Shown here one piece after another: positions 15,777 through 24,590 of a DNA stretch of 46,195 bases. Under the pieces are notes generated by a model, which saw nothing but the letters and a program-made list of their open reading frames with translations, searched no databases and was not told the origin of the DNA. The DNA comes from an uncultured Acidimicrobiales bacterium. GTDB taxonomy: Bacteria; Actinomycetota; Acidimicrobiia; Acidimicrobiales; UBA10347. The translations under genes and the position numbers were made by a program. The stretch spans positions 1-46,195 of the forward strand of contig CALDYC010000058.1 of assembly GCA_937941245.1 (NCBI GenBank), read 5' to 3'. How positions within the stretch are numbered: the first letter of the stretch is position 1; each line of letters opens with the position of its first letter.

Positions 15777-17312
15777 TCAGCTGATGACCACAGCCCGCTC
15801 AGCCATACCGGCAAGCACGCCAGACCGTTGATTGGCGGAATGCACCTCGACTTCGGTGTCGGCTGCGTGGGCTGCGTGCACCGCAATATGGATGAGCTCC
15901 GGCTCGACCGTCGATGAAACCGACTCGACGGCGCCGACGCCGGTGCGGTCGAGCCCAACCGCTATCCGCAGTAACCCCGATAGCCACCGAATGCGCGTCT
16001 TGTCGGGCTCGATGAGCTCATCGAATTGCGGGTGCGACGATTTCGGTCCGCTGCGTCGGTGGTATCGCGCAACCTGGGCGATTATCTCAATTTCCCGGTC
16101 GGTGTAGCCGAGCAACCGGTCGCTGTTCCGAACGATGTAGTAGCTGTGGCGATGGTGCCCTGAATGCGAAACGAACGCGCCAACATTGCGAAGGAGCGCG
16201 GCAGCCTCGATCAGCTCCCGCTCTTCGGCTTGGTACCCATGCAGGCTCTGCGTTTGGTCGAAGAGTTGCATGGCGAGCGCGGCCGCATGTTCGACGGCTG
16301 CGGGGTCCTCCTCGAAAGAGCTGACCATCTCCAACAGCGAGTTCCGTCGAAGGTCCGACAATCGGGCGGCACCGGCCGCGGTTCCTTTGCTCTGGTCAAC
16401 GAGCAGCCCGATTCGCAGCGCGTACGGACTAGTAATCATTCGTTCGATGCCGAAGCTTCGGAAAATCTCGCTCAGCAGCAACGCACCACCGACGATCACA
16501 TCGGACCGTTTCGCAGCTAAGCCTTCGACCTGCATCGCTCGTTCTTCGGCGGTACGCCACAATGTGAGCTCAGCGAGGACCTGATCGAGGCCGATTGCGT
16601 CGATGACGGTGTCGACGCCCGCAGCGACGGTCGCACCCCGCGATCGCAATCGGATGAGGTGACCGAGTTCGGTAGCGGTGCCCGACGAGCCGATCGCCAC
16701 GTCGAAGCCAAGAGGCTGCATCTCGTTGGCTGTCGGGGCAAGAAAGCTACGGACAAACAGCCGACATTCATGCAGCGCGGTCTCGGTGATTCGCCCATCG
16801 GGGAAGAACCGATTCGTCAGCCGCAGGTGACCGATTTTGAGGCTGCGGGCTGCCAATTCACGTCCGGCGCGACCGATAACCAGCTCTGTGCTGCCACCAC
16901 CGATATCGACGACCAGCACCTGCTGGTCATAGACCGGAAGCGCCTGCAATACCCCGAGGTGGATCAGTCGGGCTTCCTCGACACCCGCGATCACCTGCAC
17001 ATCGACGCCGGCTTCGGTACGGGCGCGTCGCACAAACTCGCGCCCGTTGCGGGCCTCGCGCACGGCGCTGGTGGCAACCGCTACGACCGCAGCGTCGAAG
17101 GTCTGTGCGATGACTCTGAATCTGCCCAGTGCAGCGATCCCACGCGCCATTGCTGCTTCGGAGAGCTCGGCGATGTCGCCCGGAGATCCCTCACCCAGCC
17201 GGACCATGTCCTTCTCGCTGGTCAACACCTCGAAGCTGCCATCGTCGCTGACTGCGGCCACCACCATATGAAACGAGTTCGTGCCGAGGTCGATCGCTGC
17301 CCAGTTGCTCAC
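15777..17312 (-). CDS. ppx: Exopolyphosphatase / pppGpp phosphohydrolase
   Basis: Ppx/GppA family enzyme of the sugar kinase-actin superfamily, 511 residues. N-terminal half: phosphate-binding AAIDLGTNSFHM (5-16), VVAVATSAVREARNG, and the second nucleotide loop VVDIGGGSTEL. C-terminal part (about 320-500) is the HD-like helical domain with LRNVGAFVSHSGHHRHS, as in long-form Ppx. It degrades polyphosphate chains or converts pppGpp to ppGpp; which one is not decided by sequence. The GTG start at 17312 overlaps the cinA stop as GTGA, so the two are translationally coupled. Confidence 0.92.
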   Translation of the reverse strand: MSNWAAIDLGTNSFHMVVAAVSDDGSFEVLTSEKDMVRLGEGSPGDIAELSEAAMARGIAALGRFRVIAQTFDAAVVAVATSAVREARNGREFVRRARTEAGVDVQVIAGVEEARLIHLGVLQALPVYDQQVLVVDIGGGSTELVIGRAGRELAARSLKIGHLRLTNRFFPDGRITETALHECRLFVRSFLAPTANEMQPLGFDVAIGSSGTATELGHLIRLRSRGATVAAGVDTVIDAIGLDQVLAELTLWRTAEERAMQVEGLAAKRSDVIVGGALLLSEIFRSFGIERMITSPYALRIGLLVDQSKGTAAGAARLSDLRRNSLLEMVSSFEEDPAAVEHAAALAMQLFDQTQSLHGYQAEERELIEAAALLRNVGAFVSHSGHHRHSYYIVRNSDRLLGYTDREIEIIAQVARYHRRSGPKSSHPQFDELIEPDKTRIRWLSGLLRIAVGLDRTGVGAVESVSSTVEPELIHIAVHAAHAADTEVEVHSANQRSGVLAGMAERAVVIS

Positions 17313-18559
17313 GTTGCTCGACCAGCCAACCGCCTGCGCAGCTGGTTCAGCACGGTGATCGTCGTGAACTCTCGAATTCGTTGACGGTCAAATGGCCAGT
17401 TCACGTTGAACGATTCGGTGGCCCCGTCAACAATCGTTGCCATAAAGACCGTTCCTGGTTGATGATCGCCGACCGGCGCTGGCCCGGCGACTCCGGTCAC
17501 CGCTACCGCGCAATCGGCCCGAAGCACCGAAGCGGCGCCTTCAGCCATCGAGCGAACTGCAGCATCGCTGATCGCATCGCAGCCAGCTTCGAGCCCGAGG
17601 ATGTTCTGCTTCGCTTGATCGCTGTACGACACGATTGAGCCGGCGACGACTTCGCTGGCTCCTGGCACTGCGGTGAGTCGCTGCCCGATCAGACCACCGG
17701 TCAACGATTCGGCAATGCCGAGTCGCAATCCTTGTGAGCGGCATAGGTCGAGCACAACCGACTCGATGGTGTCGTCGTCGTAGCCGAAGATCAGGTCATC
17801 TCCGATAATCGAACGAACGCGATCGACCTCATCGTTAACGATCCGCTCAGCCGCGTCAGCACTTTCGGCTTTGGCGGTCACACGTATCTTCAGACCGTCC
17901 ATTCCGCTGGCCAGAAACGCCAACGTCGCTCCCCCATCGCTGTCAAGGCGAACAATCTCGTCAGCGAGAAGCTCCGCAAGGCCAGACTCGCTCTGTCCCC
18001 ACGTACCAATCACTCGACTCGTTATGACCGAAGACAGCCCGGCCCGGTTTCGCAGGTCACCGATGACGAACTCGTCAATCATGGCCTTCATTTCCCACGG
18101 CACGCCGGGAACCGCGTAGACGACCTTGCCATCGCCGCGTGTGCAGCACAGACCAGGAGCGGTTCCTGGTTGTACCGGAATCGGCTTCCCTCCCGCAGGA
18201 ACCATTGCTTGCCGCAAGTTGTTCTTCGGCATTGACCGGCCGTGTGTTCCGAACATGGCGCTGATGCGCTCAGTCAGGTCGTCGCGTGTCTCAAGCTCCA
18301 CTCCGAGCACATCGGCAATGACCTCACGGGTGATGTCGTCCTGTGTCGGCCCGAGACCGCCACACATGATGACCGCATCAGCGCGTGCGAGGGCGCCCCG
18401 AAGCGCGTCGGCCATACGGTCGTGGTTGTCGCCGACCTTGGTCTGCACCATGCAGTCGATCCCCGAGCTGGCGAGTTGACCTCCGATGTAGGACGAGTTG
18501 GTGTCCACAATCTGGCCGAGCAACAGTTCGGTGCCAACGGCAATCACTTCGCATCTCAC
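17309..18559 (-). CDS. cinA: CinA-family protein, competence/damage-inducible, NMN deamidase
   Basis: Two-domain CinA of full length (416 residues). Residues 1-170 are the MoCF/COG1058 domain (VIAVGTELLLGQIVDTN, MCGGLGPTQDDITRE, VPGVPWEMKAM). Residues about 255-410 are the C-terminal NMN amidohydrolase domain with the catalytic serine in GIAESLTGGLIGQRL, followed by GSIVSYSDQAK and VTGVAGPAP. It recycles NMN in the pyridine nucleotide cycle; a role in DNA uptake is traditional and not shown here. GTG start with AAGGTGG upstream. In many actinobacteria cinA follows pgsA directly; here the sigma factor and membrane protein genes lie between. Confidence 0.95.
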   Translation of the reverse strand: MRCEVIAVGTELLLGQIVDTNSSYIGGQLASSGIDCMVQTKVGDNHDRMADALRGALARADAVIMCGGLGPTQDDITREVIADVLGVELETRDDLTERISAMFGTHGRSMPKNNLRQAMVPAGGKPIPVQPGTAPGLCCTRGDGKVVYAVPGVPWEMKAMIDEFVIGDLRNRAGLSSVITSRVIGTWGQSESGLAELLADEIVRLDSDGGATLAFLASGMDGLKIRVTAKAESADAAERIVNDEVDRVRSIIGDDLIFGYDDDTIESVVLDLCRSQGLRLGIAESLTGGLIGQRLTAVPGASEVVAGSIVSYSDQAKQNILGLEAGCDAISDAAVRSMAEGAASVLRADCAVAVTGVAGPAPVGDHQPGTVFMATIVDGATESFNVNWPFDRQRIREFTTITVLNQLRRRLAGRAT

Positions 18560-18626
18560 GGTGGGCCACCTTATGCCCTGTGACCCATCCGCAGAGATGC
18601 CGCTCCGGCCCTGATCGTGTGACTAC

Positions 18627-21101
18627 TCACCTACTCACGGCAAACGCATCGACGGGGACCCACCCAGCCGCGCCGTCGAACCACACTGGGGCGAACCCGT
18701 TCTGCGTGAAATCTCCGCGAAGCAGCTCGCAACGGTTGGCCAGCAACGTCACGAAACTCGGAGCGTTCGTTGTCGGCGCCGACCGGACATCTACGCCCTC
18801 GTCGCCATTGCAAACGAACACCGAGCCCTGCAAGCCCAAGGTCGACGTTAATGCGACGATGCAACCGATCGTTGCCGACTCGGGCGGCAATACCTCGTCT
18901 CCGAGCTCCCTCGCAAGCAACGCCAATTTGAGATCCGACGCGAACAACACCTTTTCCGATCGCGTCGCTGCGGCGAAACACGCACCCCTTGCCGTGATCA
19001 CCACGTTCGGATCCGGCGTCGTTGCATCTGCCGCGATGGCGGCGACGGCACTATCGACGCCCACCGCCTGAAGCACCCGCCAATTGACGCATGCGAACAG
19101 AGCATCGACAGACGATTCGAGCGTCTTGCCAAAATCCGCAGGCGGCAACCCGTCTACCTCACTGAAGTCAAAGCCCAACGCTGCTAGGTCGACGCGCAGC
19201 TCCCTGTCGAAACATGCGGAATAGTCGGTGTCGTCCATCGGGCTGGCACGAAAGAGCCGGTTGAGCGTGCGATCTTCGCCATCAGCCGTGAACATCGCCG
19301 AAACGCGAGACTCCGATGAGCTGAGTGGATCGGCCAAAGAGGTCTCGATGTCAGGCGTGGTAGCCGGGACTGGCGACGAAGGCTCACGCGAAGCCGGGCC
19401 GGCCGTCTCGCCTGAAGACGGCGATGATGACGCAGCGGGCTCTGGCGTCGCGAGGCCCCCGATAGCGCCCGGGGTCGGAGGAAGCACGAGCGGTGGGGGC
19501 GGGGGTGGGGGCGGCAATTCGAGACCCCCAGGGATGACAAGGCGTTGCCCAATGGCGAGCTGCGACGGGTCATCGAGATCGTTGGCCGCCATGAAGTCTG
19601 CAACGGTTACACCAAATCGATCAGCGATCATCCATACCGTGTCACCTTGCACTGCGGTGTAGGTCACACCGACAGGAAAGCCTGCCGGTCGACCGGCTGG
19701 CTCGGGCGGCTGCGGGAGGAACCCCTCGATCAGCTGCTCAACGGCGTTCGTGAAGTCGATATAGGTCATCTGGAAGGCATCGGACCCAGCATCGTTATCT
19801 GGCTTTGACCATGCAACCGGATACGCGGTGTTGACGACGAGTGGTGTGCCCGTGTCCGTCGGAACGGTGTAGCTGCGCACGTGATGTTCGCTTCCGGACT
19901 GATCGCTCGAGAACAGTCGTTCTCGAACCGGAACCGACAGGTCTCCGACCTTGGCGACCCAATGATTGTCCTCGTCGGTTAGAACAGGAACGGCTGAGAC
20001 CTGGTCCGGAAAACCTTGGAACTCGACGACAGCAGCGCCAGTGCAGCCAATGCATGGCCACGAGAATGGGACCGGGCTGAACTCGCGGCACGTCGCTCCG
20101 CCAACGATTTGCGTGTGCCACCCATCGGGGAGCGTGACGCCGTAGCCGTCACCGCCGCACCGGATCGCAGCCATCGACGAGTGGGCTGGAACCGATGCAC
20201 CATCGACGCCGCACCAGTCCACACCCAAACCGTCGATTGAATCGATCTCAGGTGGGTTCTCGACGAGCGAAAGGGGTCGCCGTTCGAGGTTGCCGTCAAT
20301 GAGCTCGTGAACGTTCGCTTCAAGGCGAAGCACACCGTCGGCGTTGTACTCACGCAGGGCCACGAGTTGTCGTGTGCCTGCGTTGCCGATTGCACACATC
20401 AGCCGCGCTTCGCCAAACACACCGCCACCCGTCCAGGGCCCGTCTTCGACTCGGGCGAGGAGCTGCCACGCACACATGTCCGACAAGCGATACACGGACC
20501 TGAGCGCAGCGGTGCTCATGTCCCCGCTCGACCCGGCGACTGCACCGCTGGCTACGAGTTCGGGGGTCCCGTCGCCATCGAAATCAATCAACTCGCCCGG
20601 CTCGATGAGCTCGACATCGGTGCCGCAGCCAGACTGAGCGCCAGACTGAGCAACTGCGCCGCTCGACTGCGGGTCAGTTGCCACCCCCGGGTCCGCGGTA
20701 GCTGTCACAGTCGGTGTGGACTGAGCAGCGTTCGAAGGCTCGTCAGCCACTTCGAGGTTGGTCGTGGGACCGTTGAGAGCGCCGAAGCCCACAAATCCAA
20801 CAATTGCCAAAAGGCAAGCAGCAACCGAGAGGAATATCGCTTTGCGTTGCCCGTACCCGGGTTCGCCTGTGTTTGCGGCGCGGTGCGAAGATTCGACATC
20901 GAGGAAGACCACATCGGCTTCGGTGCCGCCGGATTGACGTGACACTTCGAGCTGACGCCAGTAGTCAGGCCCCGGCGGCGGCGCTGGGTCGGAGCGGACG
21001 AGCTCGCCGAGTGAAATGGGTTCAGGCGTTTGTTCGGCCATTGTGGGATCCTGTGAGTTCGGAAGAGCGTGCGGGTCGTGGTTCTTGGAATGGTCACTCA
21101 T
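18627..21101 (-). CDS. Single-pass membrane protein with LysM and SH3-like domains, coupled to an ECF sigma factor
   Basis: An 824-residue protein. Residues 1-86 are cytoplasmic with a conserved-looking ISLGELVRSD and PDYWRQLE. One membrane helix (87-108) follows, then a long outside part. That holds an acidic calcium-loop-like DFDGDGTPEL (173-182), a cysteine-rich middle region (about 160-460), a LysM peptidoglycan-binding domain (480-524), a proline and serine-rich stretch (529-590), a helical region (600-755) and a C-terminal SH3-like domain (about 762-822, with VDVRSAPTTNAP and GWVPVDAF). It begins with an overlap of four bases on the sigma factor stop. That place and layout fit an anti-sigma factor or cell-wall sensor, although the usual zinc anti-sigma motif HxxxCxxC is absent. 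The function is inferred. Confidence 0.75.
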   Translation of the reverse strand: MSDHSKNHDPHALPNSQDPTMAEQTPEPISLGELVRSDPAPPPGPDYWRQLEVSRQSGGTEADVVFLDVESSHRAANTGEPGYGQRKAIFLSVAACLLAIVGFVGFGALNGPTTNLEVADEPSNAAQSTPTVTATADPGVATDPQSSGAVAQSGAQSGCGTDVELIEPGELIDFDGDGTPELVASGAVAGSSGDMSTAALRSVYRLSDMCAWQLLARVEDGPWTGGGVFGEARLMCAIGNAGTRQLVALREYNADGVLRLEANVHELIDGNLERRPLSLVENPPEIDSIDGLGVDWCGVDGASVPAHSSMAAIRCGGDGYGVTLPDGWHTQIVGGATCREFSPVPFSWPCIGCTGAAVVEFQGFPDQVSAVPVLTDEDNHWVAKVGDLSVPVRERLFSSDQSGSEHHVRSYTVPTDTGTPLVVNTAYPVAWSKPDNDAGSDAFQMTYIDFTNAVEQLIEGFLPQPPEPAGRPAGFPVGVTYTAVQGDTVWMIADRFGVTVADFMAANDLDDPSQLAIGQRLVIPGGLELPPPPPPPPLVLPPTPGAIGGLATPEPAASSSPSSGETAGPASREPSSPVPATTPDIETSLADPLSSSESRVSAMFTADGEDRTLNRLFRASPMDDTDYSACFDRELRVDLAALGFDFSEVDGLPPADFGKTLESSVDALFACVNWRVLQAVGVDSAVAAIAADATTPDPNVVITARGACFAAATRSEKVLFASDLKLALLARELGDEVLPPESATIGCIVALTSTLGLQGSVFVCNGDEGVDVRSAPTTNAPSFVTLLANRCELLRGDFTQNGFAPVWFDGAAGWVPVDAFAVSR

Positions 21102-21673
21102 TGGACGTGGACTCCATGGGTGATGAGATAAGTCCGCAAGGCGCGTCTGCCATCACGCAGCCGGCGAGCAACGCGATCACGGTCCGTGCTCAGCACCTGG
21201 GCCGCCTGCTCCTGGGTCATCCCCTCACCATCGACGAGTGCAATGGCAGCAGCGGTTGTTGGGTCGAGTCGCCGGAGGCCCTCGCGAAGCAGCGACCGAC
21301 GATCAGACCGTTCGAACTCATCGGGGACCGACTGGCGACCGACCGACGCCATAGCGGCAGTTCGAGTCTGCGCCTTTCGTCGATCGTCAATCGCACACCG
21401 GATCGCGATCTGGCAGAACCACGTCACAAACGTTGCTTCGCCGTTTCGCTCGAACCTCGCCAGCGAACGAAGGACGTTGAGGTGTGCTTCCTGCATGACA
21501 TCATCAAGAACGTGCCGATCGCTAACGATGCGCCACACGACACCACGCACGAGCGAATCGTGACGGCGTAGCAGCGACACCACAGCACGGTCATCACCGT
21601 CGACACCAGCCTCGATCAATGCATCATCATCTAGCTCGCCGCGATGCGGCATCGAAGTCACGTCAGCAATCAT
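21098..21673 (-). CDS. ECF-type RNA polymerase sigma factor
   Basis: A 191-residue sigma-70 family protein with only regions 2 and 4, as in the extracytoplasmic function group. Region 2 spans about residues 28-100 (LLRRHDSLVRGVVWRIV, DVMQEAHLNVLRSLARF for the -10 contact, then ATFVTWFCQIAIR). Region 4 spans about 125-185 (LRRLDPTTAAAIALVDGEG, then the helix-turn-helix MTQEQAAQVLSTDRDRVARRL). The ATG at 21673 lacks a clear ribosome site. It is coupled to the LysM membrane protein, probably its regulator. An 11-pair inverted repeat lies in its upstream gap. Confidence 0.9.
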   Translation of the reverse strand: MIADVTSMPHRGELDDDALIEAGVDGDDRAVVSLLRRHDSLVRGVVWRIVSDRHVLDDVMQEAHLNVLRSLARFERNGEATFVTWFCQIAIRCAIDDRRKAQTRTAAMASVGRQSVPDEFERSDRRSLLREGLRRLDPTTAAAIALVDGEGMTQEQAAQVLSTDRDRVARRLRDGRRALRTYLITHGVHVQ

Positions 21674-21708
21674 TCACTGGCTTACACGTGCCAGGTCACC
21701 CGTTTGTG

Positions 21709-21736
21709 CAGACATACCCAGATGTGGGTATGTCTG
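21709..21736. terminator. Perfect inverted repeat between pgsA and the sigma factor gene
   Basis: CAGACATACCC and GGGTATGTCTG form an eleven-pair stem with a six-base loop, eight bases after the pgsA stop codon and 36 bases before the sigma factor start on the transcribed strand. No T-run follows, so it is either a terminator of the unusual actinobacterial kind or an operator for the sigma factor gene. Confidence 0.5.
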
Positions 21737-21743
21737 TGCGAGG

Positions 21744-22322
21744 TCAGTCGAGTTTGCGAGCCGCTGCTTCGCCGTCGATCAAGTATTGGCCGCCGGTATA
21801 GACCGTGAGCGCAACCGCAAACCACACGGCGATGTCAACGATGCGCTGTTGGTTCAGCAGAACAGGAATGACGGCCATGAGCAGCGCTGCGCCCTGAATC
21901 GTCGCCTTCCACTTCGCGAGCGGGCGAGCGGGAATCGCTACGCCGCGCAGCGCAAAGCGCACCCGCATAAGGCTGATCAGTATCTCGCGGATGGCGATGA
22001 TGGCCATCGGCAACAAGGCAATTCGGTTGACTGACACCAGTGTGAAACCGACACCGAGAATGACGATTTTGTCTGCGAGTGGATCGAGAAACGCGCCGCT
22101 ACGGCTGAAACTGTTGGTGGCTCGAGCGACCCGGCCGTCGATGAGGTCCGTGAACGCCATCAGCATGCCAACGGTGAACGCAACCCACGATGTGCCGAGC
22201 GTGGCGTTGTCAGCGACCACCATCGAACACAGCACCGGCGTAAGCACAATGCGACTGACCGTGATGGCATTTGCCGGTGTCGCCAAGCCAAACAGCGGAT
22301 AGCTGCGGACGATGTCAGTCAC
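21744..22322 (-). CDS. pgsA: CDP-diacylglycerol--glycerol-3-phosphate 3-phosphatidyltransferase family protein
   Basis: Membrane enzyme of phospholipid synthesis, 192 residues with about five to six helices. The CDP-alcohol phosphatidyltransferase signature DGx2ARx8Gx3Dx3D is complete: Asp62, Gly63, Ala66, Arg67, Gly76, Asp80 and Asp84. It should make phosphatidylglycerol phosphate from CDP-diacylglycerol and glycerol 3-phosphate; other CDP-alcohol substrates cannot be excluded, but the rimO-pgsA-cinA neighbourhood is typical of pgsA in actinobacteria. GTG start overlaps the rimO stop as GTGA. Confidence 0.93.
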   Translation of the reverse strand: MTDIVRSYPLFGLATPANAITVSRIVLTPVLCSMVVADNATLGTSWVAFTVGMLMAFTDLIDGRVARATNSFSRSGAFLDPLADKIVILGVGFTLVSVNRIALLPMAIIAIREILISLMRVRFALRGVAIPARPLAKWKATIQGAALLMAVIPVLLNQQRIVDIAVWFAVALTVYTGGQYLIDGEAAARKLD

Positions 22323-23578
22323 GGTGTGATTACCGCTGCCGTCAAGTCAGGCCCCGCGGCATCGACAATCATGACATCGGCGAACGAACCGACCTCGAGG
22401 GTCTCCGGAATCTCAACAATGCCGTCAATCTCGGGGGCTTCGCGGTGCGTGCGACCGACTCCAGGTTCATCCATAAGTACTACGACCTGCTGGCCAATCA
22501 ATTCGTCACGTTTTTCTTCGGTGATGACATCTTGTAGATCGCGCAGCTCGGCAAGACGCTCGGACATCAAGCTCTCGTCGACGCCGCCATCGAGGTCCGC
22601 CGCGTAGGTTCCTTCTTCACGGCTGTACGCAAAGAAACCGCACCAATCCAGCCGTGCTCGCTCGACAAAGCCGAGCAATGCATCGTGGTCTTCTTCGGTT
22701 TCGCCCGGGTAGCCAACAATAAAGTTGCTCCGGAATGTCGCGTCGGGCTCGCGTGAACGAATTGCGTCGATGCGATCGTGGAAGCGCTCTGCGCTCCCCC
22801 ACCGGCGCATGCGGCGCATCAGCGGCGGCGACACGTGTTGCAACGACAAGTCGAAGTACGGGACCCCGGTGTTACAGATGGTGTCGATCAATGCGTCGGT
22901 CAGGTCGCTCGGGTAGAGATACAACAAACGCACCCGGTCGACTACCTGCGCAACCGATTCCACGAGCGGAATGATCGAGCGCTGGCCCTGACCTTGATCG
23001 CGCCCGAACGCAGCGAGATCTTGAGCGACGAGCACTGCTTCACGGATTTCGAGTGCCTGGACTTCAGCAACGATGTCGTCGATCGTGCGGCTGCGCTGCG
23101 GCCCGCGAAACGTCGGGATGGCACAAAAACCGCAGTTGCGGTCGCAGCCTTCGGCAATCTTGACGTATGCCCAGGGGGTCTTCGATACCGGGCGGCTCAA
23201 GTGCAGCAGGTCGAATGCGGGAGCGGTTGGTCGAGTGCCGATGGTGACCGGTACGCCAAATCCAGCAATCGAATCAGCTTCGGGCAATGCCTCGGCAAGT
23301 TCATCGCCGTAGCGTTCTGCCATGCAGCCGGTGACAACAAGGCGGGCATCGTCTTGCCGGTTGTGGTCAAGCGCCAAGATCGTGTGAATGGATTCTTCTC
23401 GTGCTTCTTCGATGAACGCACACGTGTTGACCACAATCAGGTCCGCCTGATCGGCCGACGCCGCAGGGTTCATGCCGTCGGCAATGAGCGTGCCCTCAAG
23501 CTTGTCCGAGTCAACCTGGTTCTTCGGACACCCAAGCGTTTCGATGAAGTAGCTCCCTGCAGGAGCTTGATCAGCCAC
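22319..23578 (-). CDS. rimO: Ribosomal protein S12 methylthiotransferase
   Basis: Radical SAM methylthiotransferase that adds a methylthio group to an aspartate of ribosomal protein S12. Three domains: UPF0004 with cluster cysteines 17, 53 and 85; radical SAM domain with CDRNCGFC (Cys145, 149, 152); C-terminal TRAM domain (about 355-415). YFIETLGCPKNQVDSD and FIVGYPGETEEDH are typical of RimO rather than MiaB. Length (419) is normal. It overlaps the end of the antiporter gene upstream by eight bases and pgsA downstream by four. Confidence 0.96.
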   Translation of the reverse strand: MADQAPAGSYFIETLGCPKNQVDSDKLEGTLIADGMNPAASADQADLIVVNTCAFIEEAREESIHTILALDHNRQDDARLVVTGCMAERYGDELAEALPEADSIAGFGVPVTIGTRPTAPAFDLLHLSRPVSKTPWAYVKIAEGCDRNCGFCAIPTFRGPQRSRTIDDIVAEVQALEIREAVLVAQDLAAFGRDQGQGQRSIIPLVESVAQVVDRVRLLYLYPSDLTDALIDTICNTGVPYFDLSLQHVSPPLMRRMRRWGSAERFHDRIDAIRSREPDATFRSNFIVGYPGETEEDHDALLGFVERARLDWCGFFAYSREEGTYAADLDGGVDESLMSERLAELRDLQDVITEEKRDELIGQQVVVLMDEPGVGRTHREAPEIDGIVEIPETLEVGSFADVMIVDAAGPDLTAAVITP

Positions 23579-24572
23579 CTGTCGAGGCTACGGCAGCCGC
23601 GCAGTCAGCGGTGGTGACAGTCGATGCATCGTCACATTCGTCCTCGGTACTGGCAGTAAATGGCATGGTGGCGAAATACACGACGAGCAGCAAACCTGCC
23701 TGCCAGCGCACGATCCGACCGCCAGTCAGCATGAACGCAGCGGCCAAGACGACGACCCCAAGCATGATGATCGTGGCAAAACCCGCAAGGTTCGCATCGT
23801 CGAGCGGGCCGGGGCCGACGAGTCCAAGAACTGCTCCAACGGCCAGGCTGTTGAAAATATTCGAGCCAAGCAAGTTGCCGATGATGAGGTCGGTTTCGCC
23901 CTTGCGCGCAGCGACGACTGCGGTCACCATCTCGGGCAGCGATGTCCCGATCGCGACCATGGTCAAACCAACAAACCCGCCGGTCAGACCCAGTTCGTCA
24001 GCGACCGTCAACGCACCTTCGACCAGGAGCCATGCGCCGGCAACAGTTCCGACCAGGCCGGCTACGGTCCGGACTGCGCTGGTCGATATCGACGCTTCGT
24101 CCTCGTCGTGTTCATAGAGAGTTTTGTCGTCGTGACCGCTCCGCAACAACGTCGCCAACACGGCCACCAGCACGACCAGAAGGATCACCCCTTCGATACG
24201 GGTGAATCCGTTCTGCACCAAAAGTGCAAAGAGAACGACCGAACCTACGCACAACGGAAGCTCGGTGCGCAGGGTCGACCTGGCAACCGTGAGCGAGGTG
24301 ATAAGCGCAGCCAGGCCGAGCACCAGCGTCAGGTTGGCCACGTTTGACCCGACCACGTTGCCCACCCCGAGGTCCGCATCGCCTTGTGCCGCAGCGACAC
24401 CCGAGACGAGCATTTCGGGCAGGCTTGTCCCGAAGCCGATCACCAGGGCGCCAACGATGACTGGCGAGATCTCCATCGAACGGGCCAGCGATGCCGCCCC
24501 TTCGACAAAGTGATCGGCGGAAAACGTCAAAATGACGATCCCAACGACGAGGAGCAGTAAGCCGACGAGCAC
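23571..24572 (-). CDS. Ca2+/Na+ antiporter (CaCA family)
   Basis: Polytopic membrane exchanger of the YrbG type, 333 residues with about ten helices. Both alpha repeats are clear: FGTSLPEMLVSGVAA with GNVVGSNVAN in the first half (about 46-80), and IGTSLPEMVTAVVAARKG with GNLLGSNIFN in the second (about 205-245). A charged cytoplasmic loop (HDDKTLYEHDEDEA, near 147-160) links the halves and could sense calcium. The short C-terminal tail is acidic and rich in threonine. It likely exports calcium in exchange for sodium or protons. Its stop lies within the start of rimO. Confidence 0.93.
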   Translation of the reverse strand: MLVGLLLLVVGIVILTFSADHFVEGAASLARSMEISPVIVGALVIGFGTSLPEMLVSGVAAAQGDADLGVGNVVGSNVANLTLVLGLAALITSLTVARSTLRTELPLCVGSVVLFALLVQNGFTRIEGVILLVVLVAVLATLLRSGHDDKTLYEHDEDEASISTSAVRTVAGLVGTVAGAWLLVEGALTVADELGLTGGFVGLTMVAIGTSLPEMVTAVVAARKGETDLIIGNLLGSNIFNSLAVGAVLGLVGPGPLDDANLAGFATIIMLGVVVLAAAFMLTGGRIVRWQAGLLLVVYFATMPFTASTEDECDDASTVTTADCAAAVASTGG

Positions 24573-24590
24573 TGCCGCAGGCTAGCTGAG

